A DNA stretch of 64,000 nt from Deinococcus sp. KNUC1210 (GCF_022344005.1 NZ_CP092192.1:124001-188000); one strand, 5' to 3'; shown: positions 1 through 9,209, counted from the stretch's first letter. Numbers and translations: made by a program. The notes: generated by a model not told the origin, from the sequence alone.

Positions 1-808
1 TCTTGAAGACGGCGGGCGCGTCGGGGGCCAGGATGGCCTGTGCTTCCAGCAGATCGCCGGGCTGCACGGCGTAGCTGCCCAGCACCGTGCCGAGCTGGAC
101 CGGATGAATGATGGTCTTGCCGCACAGACCGTATTCCAGATCCTGCCGCACCTCGCGCTCCAGCGTGACGAGGTCGCTGTAGATCTCGTAGACCGGGCTG
201 GACAGGCAGAAACCGTAGGGTTTGAAGACGCTCACCAGCATGCTGATCACCCGTTCCAGCGGCCCCTCGTACACGGTGCGGCCCGGTGTGCGCCGGATGC
301 CCAGGGCGTGCATCAGGTCGTTGCCGCCGATGCGGAAGGTGGGAATCCGGCTGTGCCACTGTTTCTGAAAGATCAGGTCGCGCAGCAGGGCCATGCGCTG
401 TTCCGACAGGGCTTCACGGGTTTCCAGGGTCGGAAAGACCAGCAGATGCTCCAGGTCGTCGCGCTCCAGCAGGCGCAGATACTGGCCCAGATTGCCGCTC
501 TCGACTTTGGGCAGCACGAAGCCGTGAATGCCCCGCAGATCGAGCTGGACGAGTTGCGCCAGCACCTCGGGATTGCGGGCGCGGATCAGGCGCAGCGGGT
601 ACTGGGGACCGCTGGGCAGAAACGGCAGCACCCGGCGCAGATTCGCCACGGCCTGGGGCACCGTTTCCTCGCGGATGGCGTCCTCGGTGCAGTAGATCAC
701 GCAGGGCAGGCCGGGCAGTTTGTCGGTGCCCAGTTCCAGCAGATCGGGCCGGGTCGCGGGCGTATACAGACTGGCTCCCAGCGCCCACGGATCGAAGGTG
801 GTGGTCAC
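1..808 (-). CDS. HpcH/HpaI aldolase / citrate lyase beta-like protein (3' end off window)
   Basis: TIM-barrel C-C lyase family of the HpcH/HpaI/CitE type; the substrate is unknown. About 269 codons are visible and the frame is still open at base 1. The translation starts MTTTFDPWALGASLYTP and contains LPKVESG (the metal-ligand glutamate region), FRIGGNDLMHALG, and GKTIIHPVQLG, which matches the C-terminal G-K-x-x-I-H-P-x-Q block of CitE-like lyases. The GTG start overlaps the stop of the upstream StiP-like gene as GTGA, so the two are translationally coupled. This family is a regular member of the biosynthetic module found beside Ter (tellurite/stress) genes. Family assignment is firm; the role is inferred from context. 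Confidence 0.88.
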   Translation of the reverse strand, partial: MTTTFDPWALGASLYTPATRPDLLELGTDKLPGLPCVIYCTEDAIREETVPQAVANLRRVLPFLPSGPQYPLRLIRARNPEVLAQLVQLDLRGIHGFVLPKVESGNLGQYLRLLERDDLEHLLVFPTLETREALSEQRMALLRDLIFQKQWHSRIPTFRIGGNDLMHALGIRRTPGRTVYEGPLERVISMLVSVFKPYGFCLSSPVYEIYSDLVTLEREVRQDLEYGLCGKTIIHPVQLGTVLGSYAVQPGDLLEAQAILAPDAPAVFK

Positions 809-1880
809 AGCGGGCTGCCCGGCGAGATGAGCGCGGCCGCCAGATACGGCAGGGCCGCCTGCACACTGACGGGAACGCCCGCCTGCTGTGCGAATTCGAG
901 CAGATGGAGCGTGTCGGGGTGGCCCGCGTCCTTCAGCATCAGGTGGGCAGGCTGGCGGCGCAGAAATACCCGGGTCGCCTCGCCCACGCTGGGTTTGATC
1001 AGGTGGGGATCGTTCACGCCCAGGTCGGCGGCAAGGCGCAGGACCACCTCGGCAGGCGCGTGGGCGGGGGGCGGGGCAGGAGGCAGCGTGAACTCTGCGG
1101 TGTAGTCGCGGCTCAGGTCGTCCAGTGCGGCGAGATAGGGCACGGTCAGATCGTCGTTTCTCAGGGATTCCTCGATGCGGGCGGCGTGCATCACGGGCGG
1201 CAGTGCACCAGGGAGGGAAGACGGCGCTTCCACGAAGGTCCGGCTGAGCAGGCCGCAGACGGTGGCGTTCAGTGCGGCGTGCGGCAGCAGCAGGTCGTCG
1301 CGGGTGGCCGCGTGCAGTGCCACGCCCGCCGGATCGCTCAGCACGGCCAGGCGGGGGGCACCTCACCGGGCAGGCTGGCTCTCAGCGTCTGGAAGATGCT
1401 GCCCTTGCCCGTCCAGCCGTCCACGAAGATCAGCGGCGAGGCGGGATGCAGGCGGCGAACTTCGGCGAGGGCCGCTGCGTCGATCCCCAGACCACGGATG
1501 ATGCTGAGCGTGTGATGGGGCACGTCGAAGCCCCAGCGCCGGGCCACGCGCCGCACCGCACACCCGACCGGCGTGCCGCCCCGTGCCAGCGACACCAGCA
1601 CAGGCGTTCGGTACACGCGCAGCAGTTCAGCCGTCAGACCTGCGATCAGTGCGCCTACCCGCTCGCCGTTGCGGCTCAGCGCGTCCTGGTAGGCCCGCGT
1701 CTGTGCATCACTGGGGCGTGTCTCGGGGGTGAGCAGCGTGCCATACGACTCGCCTGCCCGGATCAGCGCTTCCTTGTGCGCCACCGTGACCAGCCGGGGT
1801 GCCGCCGCCCGCAGATGAACACGGACGTCCTGAGGCGGCAGGGTATGAGCGAGGTCGGCAGTCGGTCGAATCGTCGGCAT
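805..1880 (-). pseudogene. StiP-like protein (cysteine protease StiP / PELOTA-type family), single frameshift
   Basis: The first part reads VSLARGGTPVG and IFVDGWTGKG, hallmarks of the StiP family; the latter resembles a phosphoribosyltransferase PRPP loop. Translation then stops early at ...GEVPPAWPC. The conserved continuation (LAVLSDPAGVALHAATRDD ... LNATVCGLLSRTF) lies in the next frame. One extra base in the six-G run at 1353-1358 restores GEVPPRLAVLSDP and a protein of about 358 residues, normal for the family. I chose the second of two adjacent ATGs because it sits 4 nt after GGAG. The family is predicted to work in the Ter-associated stress module. It may be intact in the living cell, with the break being a homopolymer error. 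Confidence 0.85.
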
Positions 1881-2017
1881 CATTCTCCAGTGGGGATGTG
1901 GGCAGGTGGTTCGGCACACAGAGGCGGCAGAGACGAAAGCAGAATCATATATTAACCTTCTCTATACATTTTTCTCAGTGGCGCTTTACCCTGGGCTGCT
2001 GCCCGGCAGGAGGTGTC

Positions 2018-2788
2018 TCAGCGCTGCGGCAACCGGGCTGCTGTGACGCTGCGGAGCAGCTGACCCTGCGGCGGCGTCAGAGCGAAATCGCAGACGTTCA
2101 GAAAGGCCACGTCGCTGAGGCTGTCGCCCAGCCCCAGCACGAGGGCAGCACCCGAAAAATACGTCTGGCGCAGGTACGTCACGGCCTGCGCCTTTCCCAG
2201 TGAGGCGGGCAGCAGCGAGACATTGTTGGCGTTGGCGATCACCTGAAGCTCTGCGCCGCCCTCCCGCGTCAGCCACTCTTCCCAGTGTACCTGCGCCTCT
2301 GCCAGTGCGTCCTGATCGGCGTCGGGGTGCTTCAGCACGGTCATGAAGGGCAGGTCGTGGGCGGCATGCCGGGTCAGGCGGCAGCCGAGCCGCTGCGCGT
2401 GAGGCAGGATGTGGGCCGTGCCGTCTTCCAGCGTCTGCCGCAGCGTGTGCAGGTGCCCGCGCACCTGTGCTGTCCACTGCGGCTCCGGCTCGCCCTGGGG
2501 CGTCAGGATCGTCAGACCGTGGTCGAGCACGCGCCAGGAGGGGAAGGGTAGCGTCACCCGTCCGAACGCGGCCTGATCGCGCCCCGTGACCGGAATGATG
2601 GTGGCCCCGCTGAGGGTCAGATGCTGGATCAGGGCCCACTGTGCGGGCGTGCAGTACGAGTGGGCCTCGCCACGCGTATCGACGGTGGCGGGCTGGAGCG
2701 TCTCTCTGTCAGCTCCCGGCAGTTTGCGAAGCGTCTGAAAGAGCGTGTCGTCGAGGTCTGCGAAGGCCACCACCTGCGGCGGCATCAT
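2018..2788 (-). CDS. HAD-superfamily hydrolase (Cof/sucrose-phosphatase-like)
   Basis: Predicted cytoplasmic phosphatase of 256 residues. All four HAD motifs are visible: DLDDTLFQT near the N-terminus (motif I, nucleophile and acid/base aspartates), PVTGRD (motif II), the lysine in SLGKAQAV (motif III) and GLGDSLSDVAFL (motif IV). The C2-type cap places it with the Cof and sucrose/mannosylglycerate phosphatases. The start ATG at 2788 overlaps the upstream PRTase stop as ATGA; an adjacent ATG at 2785 is the alternative. It is the second gene of the PRTase-HAD-StiP-HpcH cluster, where it is thought to dephosphorylate a ribosylated intermediate. The substrate is not known. A gap of about 137 bp, partly AT-rich, follows before the StiP gene and may hold a second promoter. 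Confidence 0.88.
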   Translation of the reverse strand: MMPPQVVAFADLDDTLFQTLRKLPGADRETLQPATVDTRGEAHSYCTPAQWALIQHLTLSGATIIPVTGRDQAAFGRVTLPFPSWRVLDHGLTILTPQGEPEPQWTAQVRGHLHTLRQTLEDGTAHILPHAQRLGCRLTRHAAHDLPFMTVLKHPDADQDALAEAQVHWEEWLTREGGAELQVIANANNVSLLPASLGKAQAVTYLRQTYFSGAALVLGLGDSLSDVAFLNVCDFALTPPQGQLLRSVTAARLPQR

Positions 2789-3921
2789 CGCGGGTCCAGC
2801 GGCGGGCTGAGCCGGATCGCCTGCGCATGTGGCCCCAGCGCCGCCATCAGCACCGGGTCGGGCGTGCAGTTTCCCTCGAAGGTGACCAGAATGCGGGTAT
2901 ACCGGGCGGGATCGACGTTGTACAGGTAGTTGGGAATGCCGTCGCCCACGCTGTCGGTAAAGCTCAGGTGCTGCGCGATGCCCAGCCCGGGCAGCACCGG
3001 ACTGCGGGTGGTGGCGCTGAAGTGGCAGGCGGCGGCAAGCGGCGCGAGGCTCTGGGCCAGGAGGAAGGCTGGATACTGAAATTCGCCGCTGCCCAGCACC
3101 AGCACCCGGTCTTCGGGCGTCAGGTCGAGGCCCAGTTCGCCGGGAGTGGGAACCTCGCTGGGCTGGCCGTAGCGGGGGCTGAGGGCGGGCAACAGCGCCG
3201 CTTTGTTGGCTCCGTTTCCGACGACGCTGGGCAGTGCGGCAGGCGTCCAGCCGGGGTCGGGCGTGAAGGTATAGGTGCCCCGGCTCAGACTCACGAAGTC
3301 GAGCGGGAGGCCCAGCGCCGCAGCCAGTTCCTGCCGCCGTCCACACCAGTCGGTCAGGCTGACCAGGACCACCCGACGCACGTGTGGGTGCAGATCGGTC
3401 CAGGCGCGGGTCAGATGTTCGAGCGTGGTGCCCGTCGAGAGTTCGTCGTCGATCAGCACCAGTTCTTCGGCGCGGCGGGCAGTCTCGCCAGGATCGTAGA
3501 GCAGGTGGGCCGGGGCGTGCGAGTGAGGCTCGTCAAAGCGCAGCAGCACGCTGCGGCCCGTGACGGCGTAGCGCGTGGTGTGCTGAAAGGTGCCGCGCTC
3601 GGTGCGCTGCTGCGCCTGCCATGCCCGGAAGACCCCCTCTCCGAGTGCGGTGGCAGTCTCGGCCAGCCCGATGAAATGGGGAGCATGCAGCGTGGGCAGG
3701 GCCGCCGCCAGATCGTGATAGCTGCGGGCCGCCACATCCGGCGAAACTGGAATGTGTTTGCCCAGCACCCGGCTGACGAACAGGAAACCCCGGCGCGGAT
3801 TGCGGCGCACCGCGTAGGTCAGCAGGTCGTCCAGCGGAGCGCTGGCTTGGTCGAGCGTCAGATGGAGCGTTCCGCTGGGAAGGCAGACGTCGAGGGCGGC
3901 AGGGGCAGGGGGGCTGGGCAT
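2785..3921 (-). CDS. Phosphoribosyltransferase with C-terminal TRSP domain
   Basis: Type-I PRTase of 378 residues, the first gene of the Ter-associated cluster. The PRPP-binding loop is clear at about residues 152-165 (LVLIDDELSTGTTLEHL: two acidic residues followed by S-T-G-T-T). The C-terminal part carries VLVLGSGEFQYPAF and TTRSPV, matching the TRSP domain named for the T-R-S-P signature. The family is predicted to attach phosphoribose to a base-like compound in the tellurite/stress module. No strong Shine-Dalgarno precedes the ATG. It is translationally coupled to the HAD gene downstream. Domain assignment is firm; the product of the pathway is unknown. Confidence 0.9.
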   Translation of the reverse strand: MPSPPAPAALDVCLPSGTLHLTLDQASAPLDDLLTYAVRRNPRRGFLFVSRVLGKHIPVSPDVAARSYHDLAAALPTLHAPHFIGLAETATALGEGVFRAWQAQQRTERGTFQHTTRYAVTGRSVLLRFDEPHSHAPAHLLYDPGETARRAEELVLIDDELSTGTTLEHLTRAWTDLHPHVRRVVLVSLTDWCGRRQELAAALGLPLDFVSLSRGTYTFTPDPGWTPAALPSVVGNGANKAALLPALSPRYGQPSEVPTPGELGLDLTPEDRVLVLGSGEFQYPAFLLAQSLAPLAAACHFSATTRSPVLPGLGIAQHLSFTDSVGDGIPNYLYNVDPARYTRILVTFEGNCTPDPVLMAALGPHAQAIRLSPPLDPR

Positions 3922-3980
3922 GAGGTCTGTCCAGCTTACGAGGGGAACGCGCCGAACGTTCCGCCCCGCTCAGGCGGCCC

Positions 3981-5093
3981 TCAGCCGACGCCGACCGGGG
4001 CAGTGGCCGGAGCGGTTCTGCGGGCGACCTCGGCGCGGACCACCGGGGCGACCTCGGTGCCCAGCAGCTCGATACTTTTCATGATCTGGGCGTGTGGCAG
4101 CGTGCCCACGCTCGTCTGAAGCAGAAAGCGCTGGTGTCCGAACAGTTCGTGCTGAAACAGGATCTTTTCGCTCACCTGCTGCGGGTCGCCCACGAACGAC
4201 GCGCCGCGCAGACTGCGGTCGCCCTCGAAATGGGCGCGGGTCAGCGGAGGCCAGCCGCGCTCGCGTCCCAGTTTGTTCATCACGGCGGCGTGGGCCGGGT
4301 ACGCTTCGTCAGCGGCCTGCTGACTGGTGCGGGCAAGATAGCCGTGCGAGTTGATACCCAGCGGCAGGAGGGCCGGGTCGTGCCCGGCGGCCCGCGCAGC
4401 GTCGCGGTAGACGCGCACGAACGGCTGGAAGCGCTCGGGCATTCCGCCGATGATCGCCAGGGCCATCGGCAGGCCCATCTCGCCTGCCCGCTGCGCCGAT
4501 GCCGGGGTTCCGCCCACGCCCAGCCACACCGGAATGCTCGGCTGCACCGGGCGCGGATACACGCCCACATCATTCAGGGGAGCGCGGTAACGGCCCTTCC
4601 AGCTGAGGTGTTCGCTCTCCTGAAGCTTGAGCAGCAGGTCGAGTTTCTCGGAGAACAGTTCGTCGTAGTCCTGCGGGTGACCGCCGATGAACAGCGGAAA
4701 CGACTCGATAAACGAGCCGCGCCCCGCCATGATCTCGGCCCGGCCCCCGGAGATCAGGTCGAGCGTGCTGAACGCCTGATACACCCGCACCGGGTCTTCG
4801 GTGCCCAGCACGGTGACGGCGCTGGTCAGCCGGATGTTCCGGGTGCGCGAAGCGGCGGCGGCGAGCACCATCGCCGGATTCGAGATCACGAAATCGGGAC
4901 GGTGATGCTCGCCCACACCGTACACGTCCAGCCCCACCTGATCGGCCAGTTCGATTTCCTCCAGCAGATCGCGCACGCGCTGCTGAGGGCTAACCGTCAG
5001 GCCGGTGGCAGCGTCGGCGGTGCGCTCTCCGAAGGAATAGATGCCGAGCTGGAAGGGAGACGGCGCAGCAGGAGGAAGAGGAGTCTGGGTCAT
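3981..5093 (-). CDS. LLM-class flavin-dependent oxidoreductase (bacterial luciferase-like)
   Basis: Luciferase-like monooxygenase of 370 residues, FMN/F420-type TIM barrel. Visible family blocks are [12 protein letters not shown] at the start, [45 protein letters not shown] and [18 protein letters not shown]. The E-H-H after strand 2 and the GRG segment are typical of the subgroup that includes LLM oxidoreductases of unknown substrate. There is no Shine-Dalgarno. Instead a -10-like TAAAAT lies exactly 6 nt before the ATG, suggesting leaderless translation. It is monocistronic and reads toward the PRTase gene. The enzyme class is confident, the substrate unknown. Confidence 0.92.
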   Translation of the reverse strand: MTQTPLPPAAPSPFQLGIYSFGERTADAATGLTVSPQQRVRDLLEEIELADQVGLDVYGVGEHHRPDFVISNPAMVLAAAASRTRNIRLTSAVTVLGTEDPVRVYQAFSTLDLISGGRAEIMAGRGSFIESFPLFIGGHPQDYDELFSEKLDLLLKLQESEHLSWKGRYRAPLNDVGVYPRPVQPSIPVWLGVGGTPASAQRAGEMGLPMALAIIGGMPERFQPFVRVYRDAARAAGHDPALLPLGINSHGYLARTSQQAADEAYPAHAAVMNKLGRERGWPPLTRAHFEGDRSLRGASFVGDPQQVSEKILFQHELFGHQRFLLQTSVGTLPHAQIMKSIELLGTEVAPVVRAEVARRTAPATAPVGVG

Positions 5094-5131
5094 ATCTATA
5101 TTTTATAATATAAATCAGTAGAGAATGTAAA
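5094..5131 (-). promoter_or_regulatory. Promoter of the LLM gene with AT-rich inverted repeat
   Basis: On the minus strand a -10-like TAAAAT (5100-5105) ends 6 nt before the ATG, leaving essentially no 5' leader. A TTTACA at 5126-5131 could be a -35, although the 20-nt spacer is long. An inverted repeat with arms TATATT and AATATA spans 5097-5112 and covers the -10, so a repressor could bind there. The local AT content is far above that of the neighbouring genes. Confidence 0.5.
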
Positions 5132-5153
5132 TCATCTATCTAAACCAGGAAAA

Positions 5154-5178
5154 GGCCCCGCCCGGCAGGGGAGGGGCC
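5154..5178 (-). terminator. Rho-independent terminator of the DUF892 gene
   Basis: On the minus strand GGCCCC (5178-5173) and GGGGCC (5159-5154) pair around a GC-rich loop and are followed directly by TTTTCC. The hairpin lies about 20 nt past the stop of the DUF892 gene, as expected for an intrinsic terminator. Confidence 0.6.
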
Positions 5179-5198
5179 AGACGACAGAGCCGCGTGGC

Positions 5199-5708
5199 TC
5201 AGGCCGTTGCGGCGACGTTGATCTCTCTTGCCAACATGGTCAGCTTCTGATCGGTCGCCTTTTCCTCGTTCTCGGAGGTTTCGAGCAGCGCAGCCTGTTG
5301 TCCGTAGCCCAGCACCGACGCGTAGGTCTTGACGGTACCGTAAGCGGCGATCTCATAGTGCTCGACCCGCTGTCCGGCGGCGATCAGACCCGCGTCCTTG
5401 ACGGCTGGGACGGCCTTTTCCTTGATCATCTCACTGCCTTCCTCGACCAGACCCTGCATGGCCTTGCAGGTCTGTCCACCCGGCTGCTCACCCAGTTCGC
5501 TCAGGATGCTCGCCAGCCGCTCTGCGTGTGTGCGGGTCTGTGCGAGGTGATCGAGAAAGCCCTGCTTGAGTTCGGGCGTGGCAGCTGCGTCTGCCATCTT
5601 GGGCAACGCCTCCACGAGCTGTGTTTCGGCAGAGTAGATATCCTGAAGCTGCTCGATGTAAAGGTCTTTGAGGTCTTTCATTTCCATTCCCAGCGATTGA
5701 TTTACCAT
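5199..5708 (-). CDS. DUF892 family ferritin-like protein (YciF-like)
   Basis: Ferritin-like four-helix protein of 169 residues, related to E. coli YciF/YciE stress proteins. The helical pattern is visible in MKDLKDLYIEQLQDIYSAE, the acidic/histidine pairs (HAERL, RVEHYEIAAYG) and the C-terminal ENEEKATDQKLTML. The E-x-x-H-Y and H-A-E motifs are candidate di-metal ligands. GGGAGGG lies 6 nt before the second ATG (MVNQSLG), which I take as the start; the ATG two codons upstream touches the Shine-Dalgarno. The family is induced by osmotic and other stresses. It is monocistronic with its own terminator. Confidence 0.9.
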   Translation of the reverse strand: MVNQSLGMEMKDLKDLYIEQLQDIYSAETQLVEALPKMADAAATPELKQGFLDHLAQTRTHAERLASILSELGEQPGGQTCKAMQGLVEEGSEMIKEKAVPAVKDAGLIAAGQRVEHYEIAAYGTVKTYASVLGYGQQAALLETSENEEKATDQKLTMLAREINVAATA

Positions 5709-5959
5709 GGTCATCCCTCCCTGAAGAGAACGTTGATTGACTGCCTTCAGCGTCAGTTTGAATCACAGATTCTCGGGTCTGATTGGGAGGATGTGAATGT
5801 GAATTTAACTCCGATTGGCTGGAACTTTAGGCGAACACAGAGCAGACTTCATGCCGACAGGACCGGGCATCGCCGCGTTGCCGGGCAGAAAGCGGTTCCC
5901 GGTCTTGAACCGACCATCATGAACTCGCATGAGCGCGGGCACCGAGGAGGGTCTGCCGT

Positions 5960-6697
5960 TCACCTCATGGCCCTGGCAATGTAATCCCACATCGCCTGCA
6001 TTTCGGGTGTCATGCGGTCCTGATAGGCGTCGCTCAGGGTGCGCTCGATATCCGGGCGGCCTCCGCTGAATTCCTGGACCAGGGTGCGCCAGCGCAGGCC
6101 CAGCGCTCTGACGGCGGGGTCTTTCGGATCGGTGCCGCGCTCCATCTCCGTCAGAACTTCGGCCATCAGTTCGGGCCAGGCGTTCTGCACCTCCTCAATG
6201 CGGGTCTGTCCCAGCGTCTCGGCCTGTCGCGCCAGATAGGTCTTCTGCTCGGCGTCGAAGCGGCTCTGGTCGTCGTCACCCACGCTGCGGGCGACATCCA
6301 GAATGCTGGCGACTCTTTCCCTGATCTTCTCGCTCATACGAATCACCTCCAGGAGTTCGGACGCGCTCACGATCTGCCTGCTCGCCACCATTCTGAGACG
6401 CTGCAACAGCCGCTGCTGCGCCTGCACCTGCCGCTCGACCTGCTGGATGTGGCGGTGCAAAATCACTCCGGAATCGCAGGCCGGGTCATTCAGCATCACG
6501 CGGATATCGTCCAGGCGCAGCCCCAGGCTCTTCAGCCCCTGCACCTGAAGCAGGCGCGTGAGGTCGGCGGGCGAGTAGAGCCGGTGGCCCCGCTCGGTGC
6601 GTTCGCTCGGAGACAGCAGGCCAAGCTCGTCGTAGTGGCGCAGCGTCCGAATGCTCAGCCCGGTTTTTCTGGCGAGTTCACCGATCTTGAGACGCAT
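5960..6697 (-). CDS. MerR family transcriptional regulator with TipAS-like C-terminus
   Basis: Regulator of 245 residues. The N-terminal MerR winged helix-turn-helix is unmistakable (KIGELARKTGLSIRTLRHYD, then GLLSPSERTERGHRLYSPADL). A dimerisation coiled coil follows at about residues 75-110 (QQVERQVQAQQRLLQRLR). The alpha-helical C-terminal half (about 120-245) resembles TipAS-type effector domains. The start is set by GGAGG upstream of the ATG. It is followed by the DUF892 gene on the same strand after about 250 bp, too far for a tight operon. The effector cannot be read from sequence. Confidence 0.9.
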   Translation of the reverse strand: MRLKIGELARKTGLSIRTLRHYDELGLLSPSERTERGHRLYSPADLTRLLQVQGLKSLGLRLDDIRVMLNDPACDSGVILHRHIQQVERQVQAQQRLLQRLRMVASRQIVSASELLEVIRMSEKIRERVASILDVARSVGDDDQSRFDAEQKTYLARQAETLGQTRIEEVQNAWPELMAEVLTEMERGTDPKDPAVRALGLRWRTLVQEFSGGRPDIERTLSDAYQDRMTPEMQAMWDYIARAMR

Positions 6698-6918
6698 TTT
6701 TCCTCCTGGCGTTCACTGTAGAACCTGCCGTAACGTGAGGATCAAGAGGTCAGGAGCGCCGCGCCGCCTCAATCAGAGCAGCCGATGAAGACAAACCGGA
6801 CATGGCTTCATGGCGCGGGTTGTACGATTCTGTGTGGGCATCTGATCGGCAGATACAGGCAGACTTTCACGCTGGTCCGGACGCGCACGCGACGATTCGG
6901 ACAAAGGACGGGCACAAC

Positions 6919-7848
6919 ATGAACAAACTCGAACAGCTCAAGAGCATGTCGATTGTGGTGGCAGATACCGGCGACATCGACGCCATCAAGAAGTACCAGC
7001 CCCGCGACTGCACCACCAATCCCTCGCTGATCCTGAAGGCGGCCCAGCTGCCCGGCTACGAGCACCTGCTGACCGAGGCCAAAGGCTGGGTCGCGGGCGG
7101 CGAAACGCTCGACGACATCATCGACAAGCTGACTGTGCGAATCGGCACCGAGCTGACGCGCATCGTGCCCGGCGACGTTTCGACGGAAGTCGATGCCCGC
7201 CTCGCCTTCGACAAGGAAGCCTCGCTGGCCCGCGCCCGCCGCCTGATCGAACTGTACGAAGAGAACGGCGTGAGTCGCCGCCGCATCCTGATCAAGCTGG
7301 CCGCCACCTGGGAGGGGATCCAGGCCGCGCACATCCTGGAGCAGGAAGGCATTCGCTGCAACCTGACGCTGGTGTTCGGGCTGGAACAGGCCATCGCCTG
7401 CGCCCAGGCGGGTGTGTTCCTGATCTCGCCCTTCGTGGGCCGCATCACCGACTGGTACAAGAAGACGACCGGCACCAAGGATTACCCCATCGACGAGGAT
7501 CCCGGCGTGGCGTCGGTGCGGACCATCTACGCGCACTTCAAGGAGCACGGCTACAAGACGGTGGTGATGGGCGCGTCGTTCCGCAGCGCCGCTCAGGTCG
7601 AGGCGCTGGCAGGCTGTGACCGCCTCACCGTCAGTCCGCAGCTGCTGGGCGAACTGGCCGACGACGAGGGCACGCTGGAGCGCCAGCTCACGCCCAGCGA
7701 GGGCAGCACCCGCGAGGCCACCATCTCGGAGGCCGATTACCGCTGGAGTCTGGCCGACAATGCCATGGCAGGCGAGAAACTGAACGAGGGCATCCGTCAG
7801 TTCCATCAGGACACCGAGAAACTGCGGACTCTGCTCAGCGCCGAGTAA
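6919..7848 (+). CDS. tal: Transaldolase (type 1)
   Basis: Transaldolase of the non-oxidative pentose phosphate pathway. It moves a dihydroxyacetone unit from sedoheptulose 7-phosphate to glyceraldehyde 3-phosphate through a Schiff base. At 309 residues it matches the long TalA/TalB class. The Schiff-base lysine lies in RRILIKLAATWEGIQAA, the same block as Lys132 of E. coli TalB. Other signatures are DCTTNPSLILKAAQ near the N-terminus and ISPFVGRITDWY. AAAGGA precedes the ATG by about 11 nt; upstream in-frame codons lack family similarity. A strong terminator follows, so the gene is probably monocistronic. Confidence 0.97.
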   Translation: MNKLEQLKSMSIVVADTGDIDAIKKYQPRDCTTNPSLILKAAQLPGYEHLLTEAKGWVAGGETLDDIIDKLTVRIGTELTRIVPGDVSTEVDARLAFDKEASLARARRLIELYEENGVSRRRILIKLAATWEGIQAAHILEQEGIRCNLTLVFGLEQAIACAQAGVFLISPFVGRITDWYKKTTGTKDYPIDEDPGVASVRTIYAHFKEHGYKTVVMGASFRSAAQVEALAGCDRLTVSPQLLGELADDEGTLERQLTPSEGSTREATISEADYRWSLADNAMAGEKLNEGIRQFHQDTEKLRTLLSAE

Positions 7849-7864
7849 GCGGAACCATCAGGCG

Positions 7865-7903
7865 GCGCGGGAGACGAGACCGGAAACGGGTCGTCTCCCG
7901 CGC
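7865..7903 (+). terminator. Terminator of tal
   Basis: A 13-bp perfect stem (GCGCGGGAGACGA with TCGTCTCCCGCGC, 7865-7877 and 7891-7903) closes a 13-nt loop and is followed by TGTCGTTTTG. It lies 16 nt past the tal stop. Confidence 0.8.
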
Positions 7904-7950
7904 TGTCGTTTTGCTCCTCCGGCTCCGATCTGGACAGGCTGTCGTTCTCG

Positions 7951-9129
7951 TCACTCTTCGTTGCTCAGGTCGTGGCGCGGCACCACGCTGTAGGGCGTGC
8001 TGTGCGGCGACAGCTCTCCGCTCAGGCGCAGCAGCAGCGCATGCGCGGGGCGGCGGGCGCTGGCGTAGTCGGCCTCCGTGAGGTGGTTCAGGTCTGTTTT
8101 CAGGGCCTGTGGATCGGTGCCCAGGCGCAGGGACGAGAGGCTGTAGGGCATGGAAAACCGCAGCCTGCCCTCGGCGTCGGGCTGTGCCAGATCGAAGGCC
8201 AGCACCGGCCCCCGCTGCTGTCTGGAGGTCAGGGCGCTCGTCAACTGCAGCACGCTGACCAGGGCATAGACGCCGCTCGGTGCAGGAGCGCTCAGCGTCA
8301 GGGTGTGCCGACTCGACAGCGTGGTGATCATCCAGCGGGCGCTCTGGGCACTGGTCAGCCCGAGCTGAGACAGCAGCGGCGTGAGGCCCAGACTGTACAG
8401 GCTGTACGGATCGACCGGATGATCGGGCGTGCCCAGTGCCAGCGTCGTTCCGTTCAGATGCAGTGCCGGACGCTCCCAGCCGCTCACCTGTGGCCGCAGT
8501 CCGGCCCGCAGCGTGGCGGTCACGAGGGTATTCAGATCCAGATACGTTTGCCCGCTGGGGTAGTCGCGCAGCAGCACCCGGCGCAGATACGGATCGTTGC
8601 CGGTGTCCACCGGGATCGGTGTCGTCAAACCGGGAAGATGGAGCACCGGGCGCGTGGGGGTGCCGCCGAGCGTGCCCCCGCTGCGTTGCAGCTCGGCCTT
8701 CAGGCTGGAAACGTCGATATACGTGAACGGACCGGGCAGTGTGAAGGCCGTCTGATAGCCCTGCACCTGTGCCAGCCCGGGAAAGTAGGTTCCTACGCCC
8801 AGCAGTGCCGCCCCCAGCAGGGCGCTCAGGGCGGCAGCCCGCGCGATACCCGGCAGCAGATACACGCTCGCCATGCCCGTGCTGACGTGGGCCGGTGCGC
8901 CGAGTTCCTGCAGTGCCCGCCGGACGGCTTCGGCCCGTGTCAGGCCCAGCAGTGACAGTTCGCGGCAGCGGGCCTCCACATGACCGCGCAGCTCTGCCTG
9001 AAGCTCGCGCCGTCTGCGCCCGTACAGCCCACGCGCCGATTGCCGCAGGTACTGGCTCAGTTCGTCGGCGCTCCGTCTCTCGTTCCCCTGATTGGCGTTC
9101 CGTTGTTCCGGCTCCTCCTGACGGTTCAT
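7951..9129 (-). CDS. Membrane-associated protein with permease prefix domain 1
   Basis: Protein of 392 residues. Residues 20-90 (SADELSQYLRQSARGLYGRRRREL ... LTRAEAVRRALQELGAP) match the permease prefix domain that accompanies PadR-controlled membrane proteins. One or two hydrophobic segments follow at about 95-120 (YLLPGIARAAALSALLGAAL). The rest is a polar, Leu/Ser/Thr-rich region with no recognised domain. GGGAGG lies 6 nt before the ATG. It is 80 bp downstream of a PadR regulator on the same strand, the usual two-gene arrangement, which suggests PadR controls it. Function is unknown, possibly membrane stress or export. Confidence 0.78.
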   Translation of the reverse strand: MNRQEEPEQRNANQGNERRSADELSQYLRQSARGLYGRRRRELQAELRGHVEARCRELSLLGLTRAEAVRRALQELGAPAHVSTGMASVYLLPGIARAAALSALLGAALLGVGTYFPGLAQVQGYQTAFTLPGPFTYIDVSSLKAELQRSGGTLGGTPTRPVLHLPGLTTPIPVDTGNDPYLRRVLLRDYPSGQTYLDLNTLVTATLRAGLRPQVSGWERPALHLNGTTLALGTPDHPVDPYSLYSLGLTPLLSQLGLTSAQSARWMITTLSSRHTLTLSAPAPSGVYALVSVLQLTSALTSRQQRGPVLAFDLAQPDAEGRLRFSMPYSLSSLRLGTDPQALKTDLNHLTEADYASARRPAHALLLRLSGELSPHSTPYSVVPRHDLSNEE

Positions 9130-9209
9130 GTGCTGCCTCCCCGGGTCTGCGGGTCTGTCGTAGGGTCTGCACCGCCGATCAAGGCGGCTTCCTGTGAGGG
9201 CTGACGAAA

